Below, piece by piece: positions 1-5,632 of a DNA stretch of 6,554 nt (the first letter of the stretch is position 1; every line of letters starts with the position of its first letter). Where the stretch lies: contig CAMDGJ010000158.1 in the NCBI GenBank assembly GCA_945897545.1, positions 1 to 6,554 of the forward strand, given 5' to 3'. The notes under the pieces are model-generated. The model saw only the letters and a list, made by a program, of their open reading frames with translations. It had not been told where the DNA came from and did not search any database. This stretch comes from Flavobacterium psychrophilum. Lineage in GTDB: Bacteria; Bacteroidota; Bacteroidia; Flavobacteriales; Flavobacteriaceae. A program made the translations under genes and the position numbers.

Positions 1-78
1 CTTGTCTTTTACCTTTTCATCTTGTTTTTGATAAAATGCTATAAAATGGTTCTCATAAAAAATTATTTCTCTAGACAT
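1..78 (-). CDS. RelE/HigB-like type II toxin, N-terminal fragment (runs off left edge)
   Basis: Reading leftward from an ATG at 78, 26 codons stay open to the window edge and give a peptide beginning MSREIIFYENHFIAFYQKQ. From memory, this resembles the N-terminus of Bacteroidetes RelE/ParE-superfamily (HigB or phage Gp49-like) toxins, which start with a short basic residue run, an REI/REV-IFY strand and then a helix. Such toxins usually act as mRNA interferases, and in HigB-type pairs the toxin gene precedes an XRE-type antitoxin gene, which would lie to the left of this window. A good promoter sits immediately upstream. The catalytic C-terminal part is not visible, so the family call rests on 26 residues and activity cannot be judged. 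Confidence 0.6.
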   Translation of the reverse strand, partial: MSREIIFYENHFIAFYQKQDEKVKDK

Positions 79-79
79 T

Positions 80-98
80 TCACAAAGTTATCTCAAAG
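80..98 (-). promoter_or_regulatory. Direct repeat overlapping the toxin promoter, candidate operator
   Basis: On the minus strand, CTTTGAGA (complement of 91-98) and CTTTGTGA (complement of 80-87) are two octamers differing at one base, with starts 11 bp apart, about one helical turn. The second overlaps the -7 element. Toxin-antitoxin operons are commonly autorepressed by the antitoxin, so this could be its binding site. The antitoxin gene is not visible, and part of the similarity comes from the promoter motif itself. Confidence 0.25.
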
Positions 99-114
99 GT
101 TAACAATTTACAAA
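83..114 (-). promoter_or_regulatory. Bacteroidetes-type promoter of the toxin gene
   Basis: On the minus strand the sequence has TTTG (complement of 111-114), a 20-nt spacer, and TAACTTTG (complement of 83-90). This matches the Bacteroidetes -33/-7 consensus TTTG and TAnnTTTG with the usual spacing. Only four bases separate the -7 element from the ATG at 78, so the transcript would be leaderless or nearly so if this promoter and this start codon are both right. Confidence 0.6.
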
Positions 115-259
115 TGTTTTTGATATTTTTTTGAATATTTATTTTTTGCAGAATGTTTAAAAAATTATATTACCCGCTATCGCTCAAGGTCTTTTAATTA
201 GTTAACCCCTGCTTCTCCATCCTTTTGGTAACGATGGAAATGGAGTTGACAATAAATAA

Positions 260-355
260 TTAATCGAAGTAAATAGCATCATCAGAAACCATCCTATCGA
301 AGAAATAGGAGCTTGGTTGAGAGAATCAATGACTGCAATGAAAAAAATTGGATAA
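260..355 (+). pseudogene. Possible 3' remnant of a decayed gene (31 codons)
   Basis: After an in-frame stop at 257-259, an open frame with no ATG near its beginning runs to TAA at 353-355. It ends with the peptide IEEIGAWLRESMTAMKKIG. The composition is protein-like, and a rightward intrinsic terminator follows 55 bases later, as would be expected behind a real gene. No family is recognised, and upstream frames are closed by stops. It may be the tail of a degraded gene or a chance frame in AT-rich DNA. Confidence 0.2.
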
Positions 356-410
356 TTACAAAATTCTTACTCATTAAGAGTACTAGGATTTTTTATAATT
401 TTCTATGGTT

Positions 411-443
411 AAAGCGAGGTAGACTATCTATCTCGCTTTTTTT
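411..443 (+). terminator. Strong rho-independent terminator, rightward
   Basis: A 13-bp stem (411-423 with 427-439, beginning AAAGCGAG and ending CTCGCTTT, one G-U pair) closes a 3-nt CTA loop. The descending arm runs straight into seven T residues at 437-443. The T-tract polarity fits a rightward transcript. No intact rightward gene lies upstream, so it either served a now-decayed gene or ends a small RNA. It should also stop read-through into the operon that starts about 65 bases further on. Confidence 0.8.
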
Positions 444-469
444 ATCTAAAAAATAAATTTAATTATGTA

Positions 470-477
470 AAGATTTG
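470..477 (+). promoter_or_regulatory. Weak candidate -7 element for the biosynthetic operon
   Basis: AAGATTTG at 470-477 matches seven of eight positions of TAnnTTTG, 30 bases before the oxidoreductase ATG. No clean TTTG is present 19-21 bases further upstream, so this is a guess based on position and on the terminator just before it. The operon must start here if the seven rightward genes are co-transcribed from within this window. Confidence 0.3.
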
Positions 478-507
478 GGGTAAAATATTTACTAAATTAG
501 CAAGTGT

Positions 508-1641
508 ATGGAAACTAATTTAGATGTTGTAATTGTTGGAGGAGGATTGGCTGGTCTAACTAGTGCCATTCATTTATCGAAATCCGGAGTAAAAGTTGCC
601 TTGATAGAAAAAAATGAATATCCAAAACATAAAGTTTGCGGAGAGTACATTTCAAATGAAGTATTGCCTTATTTCCTATGGTTAGGAATTGAAATTTCTG
701 AGCTAAAACCATCAATTATTTCAAAATTGGAGTTTTCCTCAGCAAAAGGAAAAATAATTTCCTGTGATTTGCCTCTTGGTGGATTTGGTGTAAGTCGCTT
801 TGAATTAGATTATTATTTATCAAAAATAGCGATAGAAAATGGTTGCCAAATTATTCAGGATACTGTAACTGATTTTCAATTCATCGATGATGAATTCAAT
901 ATTTGCACTTCTAATAATTTGGAATTCAAATCAAGAATAGTCCTTGGGGCTTTTGGGAAACGTTCCAATATTGACCAAAAATTGAATCGCAATTTCTTTC
1001 TGAAAAATTCTCCCTGGCTTGCCGTGAAAGCGCATTATTCTGGAGAATTCCCTAATGATTTAGTCGGTTTACATAATTTTAAAGGAGGCTATTGTGGTGT
1101 TTCTAAAGTGGAAAATAACAGAATAAATATCTGCTACCTTACCGATTATGAAACTTTCAAGCAGTATAAGAATATTGAAGAATTTCAATTAAAGGTAATC
1201 TGTAAAAATCCACATTTGAAAGCTATTTTTGAAAATTGCAAACTGATTTTTGAAAAACCTTTGACGATAAGCCAAATTTCATTCGAGAAAAAAGGCACAG
1301 TTGAAAAGCATATATTGATGATTGGAGACACAGCTGGCTTAATTCATCCTCTTTGTGGCAACGGGATGGCGATGGCGATTCACAGTGCCAAAATTGCATC
1401 CGAATTAGTTTCGGATTTTTTAAATCATAAAATTAGTTCCAGAAAAGAATTGGAAGAAAAATACTCAAAAGAATGGAATACAAATTTCAAAAGCAGATTA
1501 GCTACAGGTCGATTTTTGTCAAAAATATTGCAAAAGGAAAAACTAGCTGCTGTTCTGATTCAATTATTAGTTATATTTCCGTCATTATTGCCTAAAATTA
1601 TAAAAAAAACTCACGGAAAACCTATAATTTTAAAATCGTAA
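508..1641 (+). CDS. FAD-dependent oxidoreductase, geranylgeranyl reductase/hydroxylase family
   Basis: A 377-residue flavoprotein of the p-hydroxybenzoate hydroxylase/geranylgeranyl reductase superfamily. Residues 7-35 form the FAD-binding Rossmann unit, with VVIVGGGLAGL and a terminal acidic residue (IEK). Residues 42-46 (KVCGE) match the Cys-Gly-Glu motif typical of the geranylgeranyl-reductase branch. SRFELDYYL near 96-104 fits the conserved Arg region, and MIGDTAGLIHPLCGNG at 271-286 is the second FAD contact (GD motif). Residues about 346-364 are hydrophobic and may form a membrane-facing helix, which suits a lipid substrate. It is the first gene of the rightward operon, and its stop codon directly abuts the methyltransferase ATG. 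Next to a type III PKS, the likely role is hydroxylation or oxidation of a phenolic lipid, as SrsC does for alkylresorcinols. Reduction of a polyene chain is the alternative, given the CGE motif. Family call is firm; substrate is inferred. Confidence 0.85.
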   Translation: METNLDVVIVGGGLAGLTSAIHLSKSGVKVALIEKNEYPKHKVCGEYISNEVLPYFLWLGIEISELKPSIISKLEFSSAKGKIISCDLPLGGFGVSRFELDYYLSKIAIENGCQIIQDTVTDFQFIDDEFNICTSNNLEFKSRIVLGAFGKRSNIDQKLNRNFFLKNSPWLAVKAHYSGEFPNDLVGLHNFKGGYCGVSKVENNRINICYLTDYETFKQYKNIEEFQLKVICKNPHLKAIFENCKLIFEKPLTISQISFEKKGTVEKHILMIGDTAGLIHPLCGNGMAMAIHSAKIASELVSDFLNHKISSRKELEEKYSKEWNTNFKSRLATGRFLSKILQKEKLAAVLIQLLVIFPSLLPKIIKKTHGKPIILKS

Positions 1642-2355
1642 ATGTCTATAAATACAAAATACAGATCCAATGAGCCTGAAATTATGGATGATTTCGCAAT
1701 GGAAGGCGAAATCTTACGCGATGCTTTGGATAAAATAGCAAAAATAAACCAACTCTTGGGTGGAAACCAGCTAACTTTACAAGGAGTTCAAGAATTGGTT
1801 GGCAAGATGCCTAAAACAACTGAATTTACCATTGTAGATGTAGGCTGTGGCAATGGCGATATGTTACGAAGATTAGCAGATTACGGATCAAAACACAATT
1901 TTAATTTTAGATTAATAGGTATTGACGCTAATAATTTTACCATCAATCACGCTAGAAAATTATCCGAGAATTATTCGAATATAAGCTATCGATGCGATGA
2001 TATTTTTAGTCAACAATTCGAAGAATTAAAGTGTGATATTGTTCTGTGCACGTTGACATTACATCATTTTAAAGATGATGAAATTATAAGATTGATGACT
2101 GTTTTTTATACCAATTCAAGAATAGGTATTGTCATCAATGATTTACACAGAAGCGCATTGGCCTATCGATTATTTCAAGGTTTATGTTTCGCATTTCGAT
2201 TAAATACAATGTCAAGAGAAGATGGATTAGTTTCTATTCTAAGAGGCTTTAAAAAGAAAGAATTAGCAAATTTTTCAAAAAAATTAGAGTTTGTTAACTA
2301 TAAAATTCAATGGAAATGGGCATTCCGTTATCAATGGATAATTCAGAAAGACTAG
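1642..2355 (+). CDS. Class I SAM-dependent methyltransferase
   Basis: A 237-residue protein with a seven-strand SAM methyltransferase core. Motif I is VDVGCGNGD at 65-73, the acidic end of strand 2 is GIDAN at 93-97, DD at 119-120 fits the adenine-contact region, and the strand 4 region is CTLTLHHF at 136-143. The first 60 residues form a helical N-terminal cap that probably covers the substrate pocket. The C-terminus (WKWAFRYQW) is aromatic-rich. The ATG follows the oxidoreductase stop with no gap, so translation is probably coupled. By context it should O- or C-methylate the product of the neighbouring type III PKS, comparable to SrsB in Streptomyces alkylresorcinol tailoring. The acceptor atom cannot be read from the sequence. 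UbiE/quinone methyltransferases are related, but no other quinone-pathway genes are present. Confidence 0.85.
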   Translation: MSINTKYRSNEPEIMDDFAMEGEILRDALDKIAKINQLLGGNQLTLQGVQELVGKMPKTTEFTIVDVGCGNGDMLRRLADYGSKHNFNFRLIGIDANNFTINHARKLSENYSNISYRCDDIFSQQFEELKCDIVLCTLTLHHFKDDEIIRLMTVFYTNSRIGIVINDLHRSALAYRLFQGLCFAFRLNTMSREDGLVSILRGFKKKELANFSKKLEFVNYKIQWKWAFRYQWIIQKD

Positions 2356-2363
2356 TAGAAGAA

Positions 2364-2405
2364 ACAAAAAACAAAAAAGAGAAAAGAGAAAAGAGAAAAG
2401 ATGAA
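2364..2405 (+). repeat. In-register heptamer repeat in a purine-rich tract
   Basis: Two ACAAAAA units (2364-2377) are followed in the same register by three AGAGAAA units (2378-2398) and a divergent AGATGAA (2399-2405). Positions 2373-2401 are purines only. The tract fills much of the 119-bp gap between the methyltransferase and the type III PKS. Further on, 2399-2408 could pair with 2446-2455 (nine of ten positions) to form a weak long-loop hairpin upstream of the PKS start. No intrinsic terminator with a T-run and no clear promoter was seen in this gap. Confidence 0.6.
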
Positions 2406-2474
2406 AGAAGAAAGATGTATAAAGTTTAAATCTATTATCTATCTCTCTATCATCTAAAAAAGTCTAAAATAACT

Positions 2475-3527
2475 ATGAGCGTAAAAATTAAATGTGTTTC
2501 TAAACAATTGCCTAAATATTCCAGAAGCACTGATGAAATCCTTCCGTTTCTAGATGCTTGGCTTGAAGGACAAGACGAACGATTCATTAGGAAAGTAAAG
2601 AAAATATTTGAAGGAGCATCAGTTGATAAGCGTTATTCTATTATGGATCCACTCGAAGTTTTTACAAACAGTTCGTTTGAGGAAAGAAATGATATTTATG
2701 TTCGTGAAGTGATTGATCTGGGAACTAAAGTATTAGAAAAAGCACTGCAAAAAGCCTACTGGAATCCAGAAGATTTAGACTATATAATCACAGTAAGCTG
2801 CACAGGAATTATGATTCCTTCTTTGGATGCGTATTTAATCAATAAACTGCAGTTGCGTCAAGATATTGTTAGGCTTCCCGTTACCGAAATGGGTTGCGCT
2901 GCAGGAATTTCTGGTATTATTTATGCCAAAAACTTCCTAAAAGCCAATCCAGGAAAACGGGCAGCTGTAATTGCAGTTGAAAGTCCAACAGCTACCTTTC
3001 AGCTCGATGATTTTTCTATGGCAAATATTGTTAGTGCAGCAATTTTTGGCGATGGTGCGGCTTGCGTTTTGGTATCGTCACATACTGATGATGAAGGTCC
3101 CGAAATTCTGGACGAAGAAATGTATCATTTCTATGAAGCCGAACATATGATGGGTTTTAAACTCACTAATTCAGGCTTGCAAATGATTTTAGATATTGAA
3201 GTTCCTGAAACTATTTCATCACATTTTCCTGATATTATTCATCCTTTTTTGGCTAAAAATAATTTAAAAATGGAATATTTAGACCATTTAGTTTTCCATC
3301 CGGGCGGAAAAAAAATTGTTCAAACCGTGGAAAGTTTATTTGCTGATTTGGGGAAAAATATTGATGACACCAAAGAAGTGTTGCGATTGTACGGAAATAT
3401 GTCAAGTGCGACAGTTTTATATGTTTTAGAACGAATTATGGATTCAAAACCAAAAAAAGGAGAAAAGGGATTGATGCTTAGTTTTGGTCCAGGATTTTCG
3501 GCACAAAAGGTTTTATTGCAGTTTTAG
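2475..3527 (+). CDS. Type III polyketide synthase (chalcone/alkylresorcinol synthase family)
   Basis: A 350-residue thiolase-fold enzyme of normal family length. The catalytic triad is visible as Cys141 in VTEMGCAAGISG, His275 in LDHLVFHPGG and Asn308 in LRLYGNMSSAT, matching Cys164/His303/Asn336 of plant chalcone synthase. The family signatures VSCTGIMIPSLD (108-119), FGDGAACVLV (191-200) and SFGPGFSA (336-343) are also present. Bacterial members load a fatty acyl starter and extend it with malonyl-CoA to give alkylresorcinols or alkylpyrones. Upstream lie methyltransferase and flavoenzyme genes, and downstream lie ACP-dependent chain-building genes, so the starter may be delivered from the cluster's own ACP. 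Ring type and chain length cannot be predicted from the motifs. The chosen ATG precedes MSVKIKCVSKQLPKY, a typical N-terminal strand of the family. Confidence 0.93.
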   Translation: MSVKIKCVSKQLPKYSRSTDEILPFLDAWLEGQDERFIRKVKKIFEGASVDKRYSIMDPLEVFTNSSFEERNDIYVREVIDLGTKVLEKALQKAYWNPEDLDYIITVSCTGIMIPSLDAYLINKLQLRQDIVRLPVTEMGCAAGISGIIYAKNFLKANPGKRAAVIAVESPTATFQLDDFSMANIVSAAIFGDGAACVLVSSHTDDEGPEILDEEMYHFYEAEHMMGFKLTNSGLQMILDIEVPETISSHFPDIIHPFLAKNNLKMEYLDHLVFHPGGKKIVQTVESLFADLGKNIDDTKEVLRLYGNMSSATVLYVLERIMDSKPKKGEKGLMLSFGPGFSAQKVLLQF

Positions 3528-3534
3528 CCTCTAA

Positions 3535-3547
3535 CCCCCAAAGGGGA
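3535..3547 (+). promoter_or_regulatory. CCCC-AAA-GGGG mini-hairpin at the dehydratase start codon
   Basis: CCCC at 3536-3539 and GGGG at 3543-3546 can pair around an AAA loop, four bases before the ATG at 3551. The right arm lies in AAGGGGA, the only Shine-Dalgarno-like stretch near a start codon in the operon, so folding would mask it. The surrounding CCTCTAACCCCCAAAGGGG also resembles a short dispersed element I associate with Flavobacterium intergenic DNA. It could tune translation of the dehydratase relative to the PKS, or be an inert repeat. Confidence 0.4.
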
Positions 3548-3550
3548 ATT

Positions 3551-3991
3551 ATGAAGAATATGACCAAAGAAGAAATCATATCAAAATTACCGTATTCCAA
3601 ACCCTTTTTGTTTGTGGATGAATTGCTTCATATAGACGAAAATAGAGTGGAAGGCACCTATTCTTTTGATGAAAACCTGGATTTTTACAGAGGCCATTTT
3701 AAGGATAATCCTGTCACACCTGGAGTAATTTTAACCGAGGTCATGGCGCAAATAGGAGTTGTATGTTTAGGAATTTATTTGCTAAATGATACATTCAATG
3801 AAACTACTGCAATTACCTTAACATCAGCTGAAATTGATTTTTTAAAACCGATTTTTCCTAATGAAAAAGTAACAGTGATTTCGGAAAAAATATATTTTAG
3901 ATTCGGTAAATTAAAATGTAAAGTTGAAATGAAAAATAATAAAGGAGAAGTTGTCTGTTCAGGAACAATTGCGGGAATGACTATCCGATAA
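3551..3991 (+). CDS. FabZ-like 3-hydroxyacyl-ACP dehydratase (hotdog fold)
   Basis: A 146-residue single hotdog domain of typical FabZ length. LPYSKPFLFVDEL (13-25) matches the LPHRYPFLLVDRV entry motif of FabZ. The active-site segment RGHFKDNPVTPGVILTEVMAQ spans 47-67. It carries His49 and Glu63, at the same numbering as the catalytic pair described for Pseudomonas aeruginosa FabZ. The expected reaction is dehydration of 3-hydroxyacyl-ACP to trans-2-enoyl-ACP. The gene lies 23 bases behind the type III PKS and in front of a ketosynthase/ACP/PPTase set, so it probably serves a dedicated chain on the cluster ACP rather than housekeeping fatty-acid synthesis. Met4 (3560) is a possible alternative start. 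FabA-type isomerase activity is less likely because the residue at the acidic catalytic position is Glu rather than Asp. Confidence 0.85.
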   Translation: MKNMTKEEIISKLPYSKPFLFVDELLHIDENRVEGTYSFDENLDFYRGHFKDNPVTPGVILTEVMAQIGVVCLGIYLLNDTFNETTAITLTSAEIDFLKPIFPNEKVTVISEKIYFRFGKLKCKVEMKNNKGEVVCSGTIAGMTIR

Positions 3992-4000
3992 TTTCTTTTT

Positions 4001-4075
4001 TTGTCATTTCGACGATAGGAGAAATCACTTTTGTTGCTCTACTTATGAGATTTCTCCCTGAGGTCGAAATGACAA
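4001..4075. repeat. REP-like long hairpin element, Flavobacterium type
   Basis: The arms are 4001-4028 and 4047-4075. The outer 13 bp (TTGTCATTTCGAC) are perfectly complementary, an unpaired internal bulge follows, then 9 bp (GGAGAAATC) pair again around an 18-nt loop. It fills most of the 99-bp gap between the dehydratase and the ketosynthase. GTCATTTCGAC-type inverted repeats are, to my knowledge, dispersed in many copies in Flavobacterium genomes. In RNA it could protect the 3' end of the upstream message or attenuate read-through. It lacks a T-run after the stem, so it is not a classical terminator. Confidence 0.75.
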
Positions 4076-4090
4076 TCATACAAATAAATA

Positions 4091-5359
4091 ATGAACAAAC
4101 GTGTCGTAATTACAGGTCTCGGCGTTGTCGCTCCAAATGGGGTGGGACTTGATGCGTTTACCAATGCCATAAAAAATGGAATTTCAGGTATTAAACACGA
4201 TGCCGAATTGGAACGACTACAGTTCTCTTGTCAGATTGCAGGAAAACCAAAAGTTTCCACTGAATTGTCATTGCAGTATTTTACAGAATTAGAATTGCGA
4301 AATTTTAACTCATCAGGAATATTATACGGAGTAATTGCTGGTTTTGACGCCTGGAAAGACGCTGGATTATCAATAGAAATTAATGCCGAACCGGATTGGG
4401 AAAGCGGAACTATTTTCGGTACTGGAACATCGGGAATCGACAAGCTCAGGGAAAGTATCTACAAAATTGATGATTTTCAAACCCGAAGATTGGGAAGCAC
4501 GGCAGTGGTACAGACAATGAATAGTGGCGTGAGTGCTTATTTAGGAGGTAAATTAGGATTGGGAAATCAAGTGACAACCAATTCATCCGCCTGCACAACG
4601 GGAACGGAAAGTATTTTGATGGCATTTGAACGAATAAAATTAGGTCAAGCAAAACGGATTTTGGCGGGAAGTACAAGCGATTCGGGACCTTATATTTGGG
4701 GCGGTTTTGATGCTATGAAAGTATGTACTTTTAAGCATAACGAAAACCCTGAACAAGGTTCAAGACCAATGTCGGCAAGCGCTTCGGGATTTGTACCTGG
4801 GAGTGGGGCAGGAGCATTGCTTCTGGAAGATTTAGACACAGCCTTGGCTCGAGGCGCTAAAATTTATGCGGAAGTTCTTGGCGGAAACCTAAATTCTGGA
4901 GGACAACGTGGTCAAGGGACAATGACGGCTCCAAATCCTATTGCGGTACAAAAATGTATTAAAAGTGCTATCAAAAGCGCAGGAATTCATCCAAATGAAA
5001 TTGACGCCATCAACGGACATTTAACAGCTACTTCAAAGGATAGCCTTGAGATTCAAAATTGGAGCCAGGCTTTAAATAGGAGCGGACTAGATTTTCCTTA
5101 CATAAATTCCTTGAAATCAATGGTTGGTCATTGTTTGTCAGGTGCCGGAAGTGTAGAAAGCGTAGCTTCGGTTTTGCAATTGTATCAGGGATTTATTTTT
5201 CCGAATATCAATTGCGAAGATTTGCATCCTGAAATTACTGCTATTATAGACGCAGCACGAATTCCACAGCAATTAATTGAAAAAGAATTGACTATTATTG
5301 CAAAAGCAAGCTTTGGTTTTGGGGATGTAAATGGATGCGTGATATTTAAGAAATTTTAA
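4091..5359 (+). CDS. Beta-ketoacyl-ACP synthase, FabF-like (KAS I/II family)
   Basis: A 422-residue condensing enzyme of full family length. It opens with the classic strand RVVITGLGVVAPNG (4-17). The nucleophile is Cys168 in NSSACTTGTESI, and the two catalytic histidines are His310 in INGHLTATS and His347 in KSMVGHCLSGAGSVE, with the conserved Lys342. The C-terminal glycine loop is ASFGFGDVNGCV (406-417). It should condense malonyl-ACP with an acyl-ACP by decarboxylation. The intact Cys excludes a chain-length-factor role. The usual HGT at the first histidine is HLT here, a change I associate with specialised aryl-polyene or flexirubin-type ketosynthases rather than housekeeping FabF. It is followed after 18 bases by an ACP and then a PPTase, so it is likely the elongation enzyme for the cluster's own acyl chain. 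Confidence 0.9.
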   Translation: MNKRVVITGLGVVAPNGVGLDAFTNAIKNGISGIKHDAELERLQFSCQIAGKPKVSTELSLQYFTELELRNFNSSGILYGVIAGFDAWKDAGLSIEINAEPDWESGTIFGTGTSGIDKLRESIYKIDDFQTRRLGSTAVVQTMNSGVSAYLGGKLGLGNQVTTNSSACTTGTESILMAFERIKLGQAKRILAGSTSDSGPYIWGGFDAMKVCTFKHNENPEQGSRPMSASASGFVPGSGAGALLLEDLDTALARGAKIYAEVLGGNLNSGGQRGQGTMTAPNPIAVQKCIKSAIKSAGIHPNEIDAINGHLTATSKDSLEIQNWSQALNRSGLDFPYINSLKSMVGHCLSGAGSVESVASVLQLYQGFIFPNINCEDLHPEITAIIDAARIPQQLIEKELTIIAKASFGFGDVNGCVIFKKF

Positions 5360-5377
5360 AATTAAAAGATTTAATAT

Positions 5378-5632
5378 ATGAACAAACCCAAAATAATCGA
5401 GAAGTTAAAAGTAATCGTAAAACCTTACATCCAAAATCAAGAAGCTTTTGACAATCTTACGGAAAAGACTGATTTCATTAATGATTTGCAAATTAATTCG
5501 GCAAATTTAGTAGATGTAATTTTAGATATTGAAGAGGAATTTTCTATAATAATTGACAACGAATCTATGGAACGAATGCTTGATGTAAAATCGACAATAG
5601 TAATTATTGAAACCAAATTAGCTGAAAAATGA
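5378..5632 (+). CDS. Acyl carrier protein
   Basis: An 84-residue acidic helical protein of normal ACP size. The phosphopantetheine attachment site is Ser41 in the segment DLQINSANLVDVILDIEEEF (35-54). The helix II that follows and the acidic IEEEF stretch are standard for ACPs. The canonical Asp-Ser-Leu is Asn-Ser-Ala here, which marks it as a specialised carrier rather than the housekeeping fatty-acid AcpP. It should carry the growing acyl chain between the adjacent ketosynthase and dehydratase and possibly hand it to the type III PKS. Its stop overlaps the PPTase start by four bases (ATGA), which implies coupled translation with the enzyme that probably activates it. Confidence 0.92.
   Translation: MNKPKIIEKLKVIVKPYIQNQEAFDNLTEKTDFINDLQINSANLVDVILDIEEEFSIIIDNESMERMLDVKSTIVIIETKLAEK

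Larger units (their letters stand above)
79..507. other. Gene-poor intergenic region between toxin and biosynthetic operon
   Basis: No intact gene was found in these 429 bases on either strand. The region contains the leftward toxin promoter, a short rightward open frame at 260-355 that may be a decayed gene tail, an intrinsic terminator at 411-443, and the presumed promoter and leader of the oxidoreductase operon. I saw no tRNA cloverleaf, CRISPR repeat or insertion-sequence end. A small RNA ending at the 411-443 terminator cannot be excluded. Confidence 0.6.

Noticed and set aside
216..255. A rightward frame reading HPFGNDGNGVDNK, reminiscent of the Fic motif HPFxxGNGR.
   Set aside because: It has an extra residue, lacks the following Arg, and is closed by stops a few codons on either side. 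No other Fic sequence is nearby.
2364..2405. CRISPR-like or regulator-binding array from the repeated heptamers.
   Set aside because: The units are seven bases, contiguous and low in complexity, with no spacers and no cas genes, so a simple-sequence repeat explains them.
4001..4075. Intrinsic terminator between dehydratase and ketosynthase.
   Set aside because: The stem has an internal mismatch region and an 18-nt loop, and no T-run follows it. The T-rich stretch lies before the left arm.
4231..4676. Two minus-strand open frames of 70 and 76 codons.
   Set aside because: They lie wholly inside the ketosynthase gene, which has intact motifs, and their peptides show no recognisable domain.
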